This document shows positions 53,171-62,696 of a stretch of DNA of 64,000 nt, in pieces; position 1 is the stretch's first letter; the number at the start of each line of letters is the position of its first letter. The notes below the pieces were generated by a model, which saw only the letters and a list, made by a program, of their open reading frames with translations, was not told the origin of the DNA and did not search any database. Made by a program: the position numbers and the translations under genes. Origin of the DNA: Rhizobium albus (GTDB lineage Bacteria; Pseudomonadota; Alphaproteobacteria; Rhizobiales; Rhizobiaceae); contig BSNO01000004.1 of NCBI GenBank assembly GCA_030160035.1, positions 434,001 to 498,000 on the forward strand, written 5' to 3'.

Positions 53171-54121
53171 ATGCTGAGATATCTCGCGCGCCGCCTTCTG
53201 GTCCTCGCCCTGACGATGGTCGCCGCGAGCATCGTCATCTTCCTCCTGATGAGTGTCGTGCCCGGCGATCCGGCCCAGTTCATGATGGGCATGAATGCCG
53301 ACCCGGCGGCGCTCGCAGCGCTGCGGGCTGAACTCGGTCTCGATCGGCCGCTGCTCGTGCGCTATCTGGAATGGGTCGGCGGTCTGGTGATCGGCGATTT
53401 CGGCCAGTCCTACACCTACCGCGTTTCGGTCTCGCAATTGATCCTCGACCGCATCGGGCTGTCGCTCCCGCTCGCCTTCCTCGCGCTTTTGCTGTCCGTC
53501 GTCATTGCCATTCCGGCGGCGCTGTTTGCGGCTCAGCGGCACAACAAGGCAGGCGACATCTCGGTGATGGGGCTGTCGCAGATCGGCATCGCGGTGCCAA
53601 ACTTCTGGTTCGCGATGCTTCTGGTGCTTTTGTTCTCCGTCACCCTGCGCTGGTTTTCCGCCGGTGGTTTCCCCGGTTGGGACGCGGGTTTCGTGCCGGC
53701 CATGAAGGCGCTCACCTTGCCAGCGATCGCGCTGGCGCTGCCGCAGGCGTCGATCCTTGCCCGGGTTCTCCGTTCCGCGCTGCTGGACACGCTGGGTGAG
53801 GATTATATCCGCACCGCGCGCGCGAAGGGGCTGTCGCGCGGCCAGGCACTCAGGCGGCACGCCTTCAGGAATGCATTGATCCCGGTGCTGACGATCATCG
53901 GCCTGCAGTTCTCGTTTCTCCTGGCGGGCGCCATCATCATCGAGAACGTGTTCTTCCTGCCGGGGTTGGGCCGGCTGGTGTTCCAGGGCATCACCCAGCG
54001 TGACCTGATCGTGGTGCAGAGCGTGGTGATCCTGCTGGTCTTCGCCGTCACGCTCGTTACCTTCCTGGTCGATATCGCCTATGCCTTCATCGATCCGCGT
54101 CTGCGACGGGGCACGGTATGA
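53171..54121 (+). CDS. Dipeptide-type ABC transporter permease, DppB family
   Basis: This 316-aa permease begins with a first helix RYLARRLLVLALTMVAA and has six membrane segments with the EAA loop in DYIRTARAKGLSRGQALRRH. It forms half of the channel. The last four bases overlap the next permease gene (ATGA). Confidence 0.95.
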   Translation: MLRYLARRLLVLALTMVAASIVIFLLMSVVPGDPAQFMMGMNADPAALAALRAELGLDRPLLVRYLEWVGGLVIGDFGQSYTYRVSVSQLILDRIGLSLPLAFLALLLSVVIAIPAALFAAQRHNKAGDISVMGLSQIGIAVPNFWFAMLLVLLFSVTLRWFSAGGFPGWDAGFVPAMKALTLPAIALALPQASILARVLRSALLDTLGEDYIRTARAKGLSRGQALRRHAFRNALIPVLTIIGLQFSFLLAGAIIIENVFFLPGLGRLVFQGITQRDLIVVQSVVILLVFAVTLVTFLVDIAYAFIDPRLRRGTV

Positions 54122-54972
54122 GCGGGGCGTATTCTCACCGGCCGCGGCGGTACCTGCGCAATCCGTCGTTCCTCCTTGGCGCCATCCTGACCGCGATCTT
54201 CGTCGGCCTGGCGCTCGTTTCGCTCTTCTGGACACCCGCCGATATCGCGCGGCTGAACGTTTCGGCGCGTCTTCTACCGCCGTCGCCACAAAACTGGCTC
54301 GGAACCGATCACTACGGGCGTGACCTCCTGTCGATGATCATGGTGGGCGCCCGAACATCGATCGCGGTGGCGCTAATTGCAGTCGGCGTCGGCATGGTCA
54401 TCGGGGTGCCGCTCGGCCTCTGGGCAGCGGCGCGGCGCGGTGGATGGATCGACGAACTCATCATGCGGTTCAACGATCTGGTCTTCGCCTTTCCGGCTCT
54501 GTTGCTGGCCATTATGATCACCGCCGTCTTCGGTCCGGGGGCAGTCAACGCCATTGTCGCGATAGGCATCTTCAACATCCCGGTCTTCGCGCGCCTGTCG
54601 CGGGCGGGGGCGTTGTCGCTCTGGACGCGGGACTTCATCATGGCGGCACGGGTCGCCGGCAAGGGCGCCGTCCGCATCTCTTACGAGCACATTCTGCCCA
54701 ACATCGCGAACCTGCTGATCGTCCAGGCGACGATCCAGTTCTCGCTCGGAATCCTGGCCGAAGCGGGCCTTTCCTATGTCGGCCTCGGTGCGCAGCCGCC
54801 GCTCGCCAGCTGGGGCCGGATGCTTGCCGATTCCCAGACGATGATCGCGCTGGCGCCGCAGCTGGCCCTGATCCCGGGGCTGGCGATCGTGCTGACCGTG
54901 CTCGGCCTCAACCTGCTTGGCGACGGCCTGCGCGATCTCACCGACCCGCGCATGGAAGCGGTGAGGCGCTGA
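54118..54972 (+). CDS. Dipeptide-type ABC transporter permease, DppC family
   Basis: This 284-aa permease has a short cytoplasmic N-terminus, a first helix around residue 20, the periplasmic stretch LGTDHYGRDLLSMIMVGAR typical of DppC, and the EAA loop in DFIMAARVAGKGAVRISYEH. Its stop overlaps the ATPase start (TGATG). It completes the channel with the DppB-type permease. Confidence 0.95.
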   Translation: MSGAYSHRPRRYLRNPSFLLGAILTAIFVGLALVSLFWTPADIARLNVSARLLPPSPQNWLGTDHYGRDLLSMIMVGARTSIAVALIAVGVGMVIGVPLGLWAAARRGGWIDELIMRFNDLVFAFPALLLAIMITAVFGPGAVNAIVAIGIFNIPVFARLSRAGALSLWTRDFIMAARVAGKGAVRISYEHILPNIANLLIVQATIQFSLGILAEAGLSYVGLGAQPPLASWGRMLADSQTMIALAPQLALIPGLAIVLTVLGLNLLGDGLRDLTDPRMEAVRR

Positions 54973-56627
54973 TGAGCGGCAGTGCACCCATCCTTGCCGT
55001 CCACGACCTGAGCCTTTCGATCGGCGGCACGCCCATCCTCGAAGAGGTTGGCTTCGACATCCCGCACGGATCGATCTTCGGCCTCGTCGGCGAATCCGGG
55101 TCGGGCAAATCCTTGACAGCGATGAGCGCCATGCGCCTCCTTCCGGCAGGCGCCCGCCTCACGGGCAGCATCAAGCTGGCCGGGCGTGAGCTTATCGGGT
55201 TGCCGGAAGACACGATGTGCCATCTGCGCGGCAACGAGATCGGCATGATCTTCCAGGAGCCGATGACGGCGCTCAATCCGCTGCATACGATCGGCCAGCA
55301 GGTAGCAGAAACGATCCGCATCCACACCGATCGAAGCCGCAAGGACGCGCTCGACACCGCGCGCGAGACGCTGGCGCGCGTGGGGCTGCCGGGCGATCGC
55401 TTCCCGCTCGACCGCTATCCGCATGAACTCTCCGGCGGCCAGCGCCAGCGTGTCGGCATCGCCATTGCCGTCGCGCTGAAGCCCAAGCTCCTGATCGCGG
55501 ACGAGCCGACGACCGCGCTCGACGTGACGACGCAGGCGCAGATACTTCAGCTCCTGAAGACGCTTGTGGTCGAAGACGGTATCGGCCTCATGCTGATCAC
55601 CCATGATCTCGCGGTCGTCGCCGACATGGCGGATAGGATCGGCGTGATGGAGGCGGGTCGGATCGTCGAATGCGCGGAGACGACAGACCTCTTTCAGCAC
55701 ACCCAGCACCCCTATACGCAGCGCCTTTTCGCTGCCTCGCGCCATGTCCCGAAAAGGCGGGCCTATGTGCCGCAGCAGGGCGACATCCCGCTGCTGAAGG
55801 TCGACAATCTGGTGCGCGACTACCGGCCGAATAGCCTGTTCTCCGGCAAAGCCAGGACCGTGCGCGCCGTCGACGATGTCAGCTTCGCCATGTTCCCGGG
55901 CGAGAATGTCGGATTGGTCGGCGAGTCGGGCTGCGGAAAGTCGACGCTGGCACGTGCGCTGCTCGGTCTGGAAGTGGTGCAAGGTGGGCAGATCACGCTG
56001 CGTGGCAAACCTTTCGCACAACCCGGCAAGCCGCCCGCGGCCGATCAGCGCCGGCTGATCCAGGTGGTGTTCCAGGACCCCTATGGCTCGTTCAATCCAC
56101 GCCATCGCGTGGATCGGCTGGTCGCCGAGCCCCTGCACCTTCTGAACGAGAGGCCGTCCGATCTCGAAAGACGCCGCAAGGTCGGTGCCGTGCTGGAGGC
56201 GGTGGGTCTGGCGGCCGATGTGGGCAAGCGCTTCATTCACGAATTTTCGGGCGGTCAGCGCCAACGCATTGCGATCGCCCGCGCGCTGATCGTCGAGCCG
56301 AAGCTGGTCATCCTGGACGAGGCGGTTTCCGCACTCGACGTCTCGATCCGCGCCCAGATCCTCGATTTGCTTGCCGATCTCTCCAGCCGGCTATCGGTGT
56401 CCTACCTGTTTATCTCGCACGATCTCTCCGTCGTGCGCGCGATCACCGACCGGCTGATGGTGATGCGGGACGGCCGGATCGTGGAAGAAGGGCCGACCAG
56501 CGACGTGTTTGCGTCGCCCAAGCACCCCTACACGGCGGAGCTGTTAGCGGCTGCGCCTGATCTCGGTTCTGCACTTTTAGCGCGAGGTGTTGATCTGGAT
56601 CAAATTTCCCAACTGTCTTTGGTATAA
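54972..56627 (+). CDS. Dipeptide-type ABC transporter ATP-binding protein (DppD-DppF fusion)
   Basis: This 551-aa protein has two ATPase domains. Walker A sequences are GESGSGKS and GESGCGKST, signatures LSGGQRQR and FSGGQRQR, Walker [10 protein letters not shown] and LVILDEAVS. In the second domain the residue after the Walker B glutamate is Ala instead of Pro, a minor variation. Each half ends with the oligopeptide-family tail ([22 protein letters not shown]). It energises the importer encoded just upstream. Confidence 0.95.
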   Translation: MSGSAPILAVHDLSLSIGGTPILEEVGFDIPHGSIFGLVGESGSGKSLTAMSAMRLLPAGARLTGSIKLAGRELIGLPEDTMCHLRGNEIGMIFQEPMTALNPLHTIGQQVAETIRIHTDRSRKDALDTARETLARVGLPGDRFPLDRYPHELSGGQRQRVGIAIAVALKPKLLIADEPTTALDVTTQAQILQLLKTLVVEDGIGLMLITHDLAVVADMADRIGVMEAGRIVECAETTDLFQHTQHPYTQRLFAASRHVPKRRAYVPQQGDIPLLKVDNLVRDYRPNSLFSGKARTVRAVDDVSFAMFPGENVGLVGESGCGKSTLARALLGLEVVQGGQITLRGKPFAQPGKPPAADQRRLIQVVFQDPYGSFNPRHRVDRLVAEPLHLLNERPSDLERRRKVGAVLEAVGLAADVGKRFIHEFSGGQRQRIAIARALIVEPKLVILDEAVSALDVSIRAQILDLLADLSSRLSVSYLFISHDLSVVRAITDRLMVMRDGRIVEEGPTSDVFASPKHPYTAELLAAAPDLGSALLARGVDLDQISQLSLV

Positions 56628-56812
56628 CGAGAAAACCGCGGTTCGGGCTACTTCCTGCCGATGTTCATTAAGTTTTCGGCAATACCTGAACTACATCCTA
56701 TGCGGGTGGATTTCAGCGGTTGGGTTCGGGGCCCGCCGCGTGCATGATGCCGGCGAAATCACCATCGGCTGTCCGATATGTCTTCTCATCGCAGTCGTTT
56801 CGGGGATGCCGC

Positions 56813-58315
56813 ATGGCACAGGGCACGGACGCGCTCAACGAGCGCTTGGACTTCATTGGCATCGACAAGGCCGCACGCGATCGGATGCGGAGCCTGCAGC
56901 CGATCATCGCCGCAGTGATCGGCGACGCGATGGCAAAATTCTACGACAAGGTTCGCGCCACCCCGCAGACCAGCCAGTTCTTCTCCAACGAAGGCCAGAT
57001 GAAGGGTGCGAAGGCGCGGCAGGAAAGCCATTGGGATGTGATCGCGAAGGCCGAATATGACGCGTCCTATGTGGACGGCGTCAACAAGGTGGGCCGTGCG
57101 CATGCCAGACTGGGACTGGAGCCCCGCTGGTACATCGGCGGCTATGCGCTCGTCATCGAGGATCTGATCGCCAGCATCGTGCGGGAACGCTGGCCATCGC
57201 GATTTGGCCGATCCGGTCGCGCGCCGCTTGCAGCCGACATCGCCGTCGTGGTGAAAGCCGCGCTCCTCGACATGGACTATGCCATCTCGGTCTATCTCGA
57301 AACGCTCGCCAACGAGCGCAAGGCAGCCGAAGAGGCGCGGCTCAAGACGGAAGAGGATCAGTCAGTCGCCATGGCGGCATTCGGCCGTGCGCTGCAGGCG
57401 CTGGCGGAAGGCGATCTGCAAAGCCGCATGCCCAGTGATCTGCCGGAGAATTTCCGCGGGATGGCGAGCGATTACAACAACGCGGTCCAGTCTCTGAAAG
57501 GCACGATATCGGATGCGCGCGGGGCAGCCGATCAGATCTTGATCGGCGCCGACAGTATTGCCCAGGCCGCCGACGATCTGTCGCATCGCACCGAACAGCA
57601 GGCAGCGAGCCTGGAGGAAAGCTCCGCTGCGCTTCATCAATTGACGGAGAGCGTCAAAGTGACGGCGGCCAGCGCCCAAAAGGCTGCTCACGTCGTGGAC
57701 AAGGCCAAGGAAGAAGCGGATCGCTCAGGCGAGGTCGTCGCCAAGGCGGTGGGCGCCATGGGGGCCATCGAGACCTCGTCGGACGAGATCGCCAAGATCA
57801 TCGTCGTGATCGACGAGATCGCGTTCCAGACCAATCTCCTGGCATTGAACGCAGGCGTCGAGGCAGCACGCGCCGGTGACGCGGGCCGTGGCTTCGCGGT
57901 CGTCGCACAGGAAGTGCGTGAGCTGGCTCAGCGTTGCGCCGCCGCGGCCAAGGAGATCAAGGGCTTGATCACCATCTCGTCCGAGCAGGTGCGCTCCGGC
58001 GTGACGCTGGTGGATTCCACAGGAGAAGCCCTGAATTCGATCATTCATCGCGTCTCAGACATCAATGCGCTGGTGACGGGGATCGCTTCTGCTGCGCGCG
58101 AACAGTCGACCGGCCTGGCCGAGGTCAACAGCGCCATCAACCAAATGGACGAGATCACGCAGCGCAACGCCGCCATGGTGGAAGAAACGACGGCCGAAAC
58201 CCACGCGCTGAGAGGCGAGGCTGTGCGCCTCACCGAGCAGATGGCCCAGTTCCGCATCGAAGCCGCCCGCGAGCAGGTGGCAGCAAGCCGTCGACCTCGC
58301 TCCTTCGCGGCCTGA
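56813..58315 (+). CDS. Globin-coupled methyl-accepting chemotaxis protein
   Basis: This 500-aa soluble receptor begins with a protoglobin-type sensor (residues about 5-170) whose proximal haem ligand is probably H97 in KVGRAHARLGLEPRWYIGGY. A HAMP-like segment (about 195-245) and a methyl-accepting signalling domain follow, with the tip EIAFQTNLLALNAGVEAARA. No membrane segment is present. By homology to HemAT it should sense oxygen or other gases and signal to CheA for aerotaxis. The ATG has GGGGA eight bases upstream. No che genes lie nearby. Confidence 0.93.
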   Translation: MAQGTDALNERLDFIGIDKAARDRMRSLQPIIAAVIGDAMAKFYDKVRATPQTSQFFSNEGQMKGAKARQESHWDVIAKAEYDASYVDGVNKVGRAHARLGLEPRWYIGGYALVIEDLIASIVRERWPSRFGRSGRAPLAADIAVVVKAALLDMDYAISVYLETLANERKAAEEARLKTEEDQSVAMAAFGRALQALAEGDLQSRMPSDLPENFRGMASDYNNAVQSLKGTISDARGAADQILIGADSIAQAADDLSHRTEQQAASLEESSAALHQLTESVKVTAASAQKAAHVVDKAKEEADRSGEVVAKAVGAMGAIETSSDEIAKIIVVIDEIAFQTNLLALNAGVEAARAGDAGRGFAVVAQEVRELAQRCAAAAKEIKGLITISSEQVRSGVTLVDSTGEALNSIIHRVSDINALVTGIASAAREQSTGLAEVNSAINQMDEITQRNAAMVEETTAETHALRGEAVRLTEQMAQFRIEAAREQVAASRRPRSFAA

Positions 58316-58330
58316 CCACGGTAGGCGATA

Positions 58331-58705
58331 TCAGCTGCTGATGATCTGGTAGCAAATGCTGGTGACGCCGGCGCTGACGAAGCCAAGTTCGCTGGCAGCC
58401 GCGCGGGATACGTCGATGACCCGGTTCTTGATGAAGGGACCGCGGTCGTTGATGCGCACCACGACCGAACGGCCGTTGTTCTGATTGATCACGCGGACCT
58501 TGGTGCCGAAGCGCAGATTGCGGTGGGCGGCGGTCAACTTGCCCGGATCCATCTGTTCGCCCGAAGCGGTCATGGATGTGAGCGCGTACCATGAAGCGCG
58601 CCCGCATTGTTCCTGGGCCTGTGCGACATTCCCCGAAGATGGCGGCAGAATGGGTGCGAACGCAGCGATAGCGGCTGCTGCGGCCGAAACCTTTAGATAT
58701 TTCAT
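58331..58705 (-). CDS. RlpA-like double-psi beta-barrel protein
   Basis: This 124-aa protein has a Sec signal peptide (KVSAAAAAIAAFAPILPP, then AQAQ) and a double-psi beta-barrel: RASWYALTSMTASGEQM, LTAAHRNLRFGTKVRV and VVVRINDRGPFIKNRVIDVS, including the catalytic-type aspartate in INDRGP. It lacks the SPOR domain of full RlpA, so it is a minimal secreted form. RlpA proteins cut naked glycan strands in some species. GGGG lies before the ATG at 58705. Confidence 0.88.
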   Translation of the reverse strand: MKYLKVSAAAAAIAAFAPILPPSSGNVAQAQEQCGRASWYALTSMTASGEQMDPGKLTAAHRNLRFGTKVRVINQNNGRSVVVRINDRGPFIKNRVIDVSRAAASELGFVSAGVTSICYQIISS

Positions 58706-58790
58706 AAACAATTACCCCGTTGACCCTTGCGAGGAACGGGGCAAATGGGGCGAGAACCGGGCACGCCCGGTCACGCTCTGAATCGGAATA

Positions 58791-59687
58791 TTACTGTGCC
58801 GGCAAAGGGTTGCCGGCCAATCTTTCCGTATTTGCTAAAGAACGGAGCGCGGTCCGGTAATCGGGAAAGCGGAAAACGTAGCCAGTTTCCTTCAACCGAA
58901 CGTTCGAAACGCGCTTGTTCTCGCCATAGAAACTACGTGCCATGGGAGAAAGTTCCGCCGTAGCGAAATCCTGTTCCGGCGGCGGTTGGACGCCCAGCAA
59001 TTCGGCAGCAAACGACACGACATCCTGCGGCGGCGCCGGTTGGTCGTCGGTCACGTTGAAGATCCCGGCCGCTTCGTGCGCCATCAAATGGCGCGTCGCC
59101 CCGGCAATGTCTTCAACATGGATGCGGTTGAACACCTGGCCAGGCTTGATCAGCCGCTTTGCGGTGCCGTTTTGCAGGTTGAGAATGGCGTTGCGACCCG
59201 GCCCGTAGATGCCGGAAAGGCGCAGGATCGCCACGGGCAGATGGGCGCTTACCCCCGCGTCGGACCATGCGGTTTCGGCGGTCAGACGCATGATCGATCG
59301 ATCGGAGACCGGATGGCAGTCGGAGGCCTCGTCCACCCAGGCCCCTTCATGGTCTCCATAGACCCCAACGGTCGAGAGATAGGCGACCCAACGCAACGCG
59401 GGAAAGTGAGTCTTGAGATCGTTGCCGATCAGGCCGAGCAGCGGATCGCCCATCTCGCCAGGCGCGATCGACTGCACGAGATGCGTCGTCGTCTGCATCG
59501 CCGCCGCAAGCTCGTCCGAAAGGGTCGTGCCGTCGAACAGAAAGGGCTCCATGCCGGACGAGCGCAGCGCCTCGAACTTGCCGCCACTGCGGGTGGTGCC
59601 GCCGATCCATTCCGCCCGTCCGTCGAAAGCTTTCGCGATGGCCTGGCCGGAATAGCCGGCGCCGAAAATGAGCAAGCGGGGTTTCAT
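58791..59687 (-). CDS. NAD(P)-dependent epimerase/dehydratase-like protein (YeeZ-type)
   Basis: This 298-aa extended SDR has LLIFGAGYSGQAIAKAF as the Rossmann loop and YLSTVGVYGDHEG, where the usual YxxxK catalytic pair is not evident, as in atypical YeeZ-type members. The end contains KRVSNVRLKETGYVFRFPDY, the usual tail for this group. Substrate is unknown. It overlaps queG by three bases (ATGA), so the two are coupled. Confidence 0.85.
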   Translation of the reverse strand: MKPRLLIFGAGYSGQAIAKAFDGRAEWIGGTTRSGGKFEALRSSGMEPFLFDGTTLSDELAAAMQTTTHLVQSIAPGEMGDPLLGLIGNDLKTHFPALRWVAYLSTVGVYGDHEGAWVDEASDCHPVSDRSIMRLTAETAWSDAGVSAHLPVAILRLSGIYGPGRNAILNLQNGTAKRLIKPGQVFNRIHVEDIAGATRHLMAHEAAGIFNVTDDQPAPPQDVVSFAAELLGVQPPPEQDFATAELSPMARSFYGENKRVSNVRLKETGYVFRFPDYRTALRSLANTERLAGNPLPAQ

Positions 59688-60883
59688 CAGATGGTCTCCT
59701 GCAGTGTCTGCCGGTCCAGTGCGCGCGTCCATTCGGCGCGCACGACGGGGTCGGCTTCCGATTCGAGATGATGTCCGGCCTTGTGACGCAGCGTCCCCGC
59801 GTCAGCGAGCTCGGCCGTGGCCCACACAGCCATAGCCCTCACCAGCGGCGAGGGATCGGCGAGAAGTGGGTCGCAATGTGCCGACAGTTCGGCAAGGCCG
59901 CTGTTTCCGGCAGCGATCAGCACATTGCGGACAAAACGGTCCCGGCCGATGCGCTTGATCGGTGAGCCGGCAAAGTGCTGGCGAAAGGCGGCATCGTCGA
60001 ACGACAGAAGATCGGCGATGGGAGGCGCCTTGAGGTCGTCCCGCGCCTTGAGCTTGGCTTCGCGCGCCGTCTCCGCAAACTTGTTCCACGGGCAGACGGC
60101 CAGGCAGTCGTCGCAGCCATAGATGCGGTTGCCGATCGGCCGGCGAAACTCTTCGGGGATCGTCCCCTTGTGCTCGATGGTGAGATAGGAGATGCACCGG
60201 CGCGCATCGAGCTGGTAGGGCGCCGGAAAGGCGTTGGTCGGGCAGATGTCGAGGCAGGCGCGGCAGGAGCCGCAATGGTCGCTTTCAGCCTCGTCGGCGA
60301 CAAGCTCGGCGGTGGTGAAGATCGACCCCAGGAACAGCCAGGACCCGAATTCGCGACTGACGAGATTGGTGTGCTTGCCCTGCCAGCCGAGGCCAGCCTT
60401 TTCGGCAAGCGGCTTTTCCATGACGGGTGCGGTATCGACGAAGACCTTGACGTCGGCGCCGGCGCGCGAGGCGAATTTCTGCGCGACCGTCTTCAGCTTG
60501 CCCTTGATGACATCGTGATAATCGCGGTTCTGGGCATAGACCGAGATCGCTGCCCGGTCCGGAAATGCGAGATTGGCGAGAGGGTCATGCTCCGGGCCGT
60601 AGTTCATCGCCAGCATGATGACGGAGCGCACATCCGGCCAGAGCACACGCGGATCGCCGCGCCGCTCGGCCGTCTCCGCCATCCAGTCCATGGTCGCGTG
60701 CCGACCCTCGGCGATGAAGCTGGCAAGATGTCCGGCTGCGCTCTCGATCGCGTCCGGCGCAACGATGCGCACGGCGTCGAAGCCTTCCTCAAGCGCGGCC
60801 TGACGAACAAGCCGAGCAAGCTCGGTCGCCTCAAGGTTATTCGTGTTGCTGGACGATGGCCGATTGGCCAGGCGCGATGCCAT
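59687..60883 (-). CDS. queG: Epoxyqueuosine reductase
   Basis: This 398-aa protein performs the last step of queuosine tRNA modification, using cobalamin and two [4Fe-4S] clusters. Cluster motifs are [16 protein letters not shown] and [13 protein letters not shown]. The N-terminal part with MNYGPEHDP and [20 protein letters not shown] is the cobalamin-binding region. A HEAT-like C-terminus is present. ATG codons at 60883 and 60943 are both possible; neither has a strong Shine-Dalgarno. Confidence 0.95.
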   Translation of the reverse strand: MASRLANRPSSSNTNNLEATELARLVRQAALEEGFDAVRIVAPDAIESAAGHLASFIAEGRHATMDWMAETAERRGDPRVLWPDVRSVIMLAMNYGPEHDPLANLAFPDRAAISVYAQNRDYHDVIKGKLKTVAQKFASRAGADVKVFVDTAPVMEKPLAEKAGLGWQGKHTNLVSREFGSWLFLGSIFTTAELVADEAESDHCGSCRACLDICPTNAFPAPYQLDARRCISYLTIEHKGTIPEEFRRPIGNRIYGCDDCLAVCPWNKFAETAREAKLKARDDLKAPPIADLLSFDDAAFRQHFAGSPIKRIGRDRFVRNVLIAAGNSGLAELSAHCDPLLADPSPLVRAMAVWATAELADAGTLRHKAGHHLESEADPVVRAEWTRALDRQTLQETI

Positions 60884-60980
60884 CGTGTTCTGCCGCTTCG
60901 CTTGTTGCCTCGACCGCACCCCGCCGGCGTGCCTGACGCTCATTTAGTGAGACGGTCGGACGATCCAAGGCTTGACCGCG

Positions 60981-61673
60981 TCAGAAATCAAGGTCGGCGT
61001 AATGCGAAGCAGGGGTTACGCCGCGGATGCGATCGCCGAGCAACGGCCGGAAGGACGGCCGGGACTTGATGCGCTGGTACCAGTCCTTGGACTGGGGGAA
61101 TTCGCTCCAGTCGATCTCGCCAAGGTAATCGAGGACGGAAATCGAAGCCGCTGCCGCCAGGTCACCGTAGCTCAGCCGGTCGCCCGCAAGCCAAGGCCGT
61201 GAGCCGGCGAGCCAGGTGAGGTACTTCATGTGCTGGCGGATATTGCCGCGCGCGGCGCGCATCAGCTTGGAATCCGGAGCCCCGCCGCCCTGCGCCGTCG
61301 GCATCTGCAGCTTGAAGACGCGCTCGCGGGCGAGGTGGCGCGTCACGTCCTGCTCCATCTTGACCAGAAACCACTCCACCAGCCGCCGGATCTCGGCGCG
61401 CTGGAAACTGTTTTCGGCCAGAAGCCGCCGGTCGCGCTTCAGTGCGCCATGCGTCTCGTCGAGATACTCGGAAATGACGACCGCGCCGCAGAGCGAACGC
61501 ATGGAATCGTCCAGAAAGACCGGCAGCGTGCCCGCGGGGTTGAGCGCAAGAAACTCGCGCCGGCCCTCCCAAGGCTGCTCTTCGACCAGATCATACTCGA
61601 AACCGTATTCGCCAAGCACCAGACGGATGAACCGGGAAGCGGACGACATCGGATGGTGGTAGAGTGTCGGCAT
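60981..61673 (-). CDS. Glutathione S-transferase family protein
   Basis: This 230-aa protein has the thioredoxin-like N-terminal domain (TLYHHPMSSASRFIRLVLGE; cis-Pro in NPAGTLPVF; SEYLDETHG) and the helical C-terminal domain (WLAGDRLSYGDLAAAASISV). The active residue is probably one of the serines after HHPM. Substrate is unknown. It precedes queG by about 100 bases on the same strand. Confidence 0.9.
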   Translation of the reverse strand: MPTLYHHPMSSASRFIRLVLGEYGFEYDLVEEQPWEGRREFLALNPAGTLPVFLDDSMRSLCGAVVISEYLDETHGALKRDRRLLAENSFQRAEIRRLVEWFLVKMEQDVTRHLARERVFKLQMPTAQGGGAPDSKLMRAARGNIRQHMKYLTWLAGSRPWLAGDRLSYGDLAAAASISVLDYLGEIDWSEFPQSKDWYQRIKSRPSFRPLLGDRIRGVTPASHYADLDF

Positions 61674-61846
61674 TACGCAAACGGCTTTCAAAAGCTCATG
61701 AAAAGGTCGGTATGCCCGAATTTTAATGTTTTTCTGGCTACGCTTCCGACGAAGCAGCTATAGGGGCTCGCTCCACCGAAGACAAGCCGGCGCCTCTTTC
61801 GTCACTTCTGGCGCCACTTCCGGCCAAAAAACTACAGGACATTTGC

Positions 61847-62653
61847 ATGGGTGAACAAACGATTGTCGGAGCGCTTCTGCTCGGCCTGTTAGAGGGTTTG
61901 ACGGAATTCATTCCCGTATCGTCGACCGGACATCTGCTGCTTGCAGGCCGCGCCATCGGCTTCAGTTCCACCGGCAACAGCTTCGAGGTGCTCATCCAGG
62001 TGGGGGCGATCCTCGCCATCCTCACCGTCTACTCCCACCGCCTGTGGTGGATTGCCCGTTCCTTGCCAACAAGCGCCGAATCACGCCGATTTGTCCTGAT
62101 CGTGCTGCTCGGCTTCCTGCCAGCCGCCGGTATCGGCTTTCTAGCGCATGATTTCATCAAGACCGTACTGTTCGAAACGCCCGTGGTGATCTGCGTGTCG
62201 TTGATCGTCGGCGGCTTCATCCTGCTTTGGGTGGACCGCATGGCGCTTTCCCCGCGCTACACGAATGTCGCGGAGTTTCCGGCATCGCTTGCGCTGAAGA
62301 TCGGCTTTTTCCAGTGCCTCGCCATGGTACCGGGGACGTCGCGCTCGGGCGCGACGATCGTCGGCGCGCTGGTGAATGGTGCCGACAAGCGCTCGGCTGC
62401 GGAATTCTCGTTTTTCCTGGCGATGCCGACCATGGCCGGCGCCTTCACGCTCGACCTCATCAAGAACCGCGACATCCTGAGCGCAGACGATTTCACCATC
62501 ATCGCCGTCGGGTTCGTGGCGGCGTTCGTTGCAGCTGTCGTGGTCGTACGGTCGCTGCTCGACTTCGTATCACGCCATGGCTACGCGCCATTCGCCTATT
62601 GGCGCATTCTTGTCGGCACGGTAGGCCTCGCCGCCCTCTGGTGGGCGGCTTAA
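61847..62653 (+). CDS. uppP: Undecaprenyl-diphosphatase
   Basis: This 268-aa inner-membrane protein dephosphorylates undecaprenyl pyrophosphate to recycle the lipid carrier of cell wall synthesis; overproduction gives bacitracin resistance. The two active-site loops are [17 protein letters not shown] and [12 protein letters not shown], in a bundle of about eight membrane helices. The length is normal. It stands alone, convergent with the NDUFA9-like gene. Confidence 0.97.
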   Translation: MGEQTIVGALLLGLLEGLTEFIPVSSTGHLLLAGRAIGFSSTGNSFEVLIQVGAILAILTVYSHRLWWIARSLPTSAESRRFVLIVLLGFLPAAGIGFLAHDFIKTVLFETPVVICVSLIVGGFILLWVDRMALSPRYTNVAEFPASLALKIGFFQCLAMVPGTSRSGATIVGALVNGADKRSAAEFSFFLAMPTMAGAFTLDLIKNRDILSADDFTIIAVGFVAAFVAAVVVVRSLLDFVSRHGYAPFAYWRILVGTVGLAALWWAA

Positions 62654-62665
62654 GTCCCGACGATC

Positions 62666-62692
62666 TTGAGGAACCGCGAGACGGTTCCTCAA
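62666..62692. terminator. Convergent stem-loop between uppP and the NDUFA9-like gene
   Basis: TTGAGGAACCG (62666-62676) and CGGTTCCTCAA (62682-62692) form a perfect 11-bp stem with a 5-base loop, midway between two convergent stop codons. T-tracts are lacking on both strands, so termination would be weak or factor-assisted. Confidence 0.55.
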
Positions 62693-62696
62693 AGAA

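Noticed and set aside
52901-54289. A 462-codon open frame opposite the DppB-type permease
   Set aside because: Charged, Q/R/E-rich shadow of a hydrophobic membrane protein.
58756-58771. ACCGGG/CCCGGT hairpin between the RlpA-like and epimerase genes
   Set aside because: Six-base stem without a T-tract; likely chance in GC-rich DNA.
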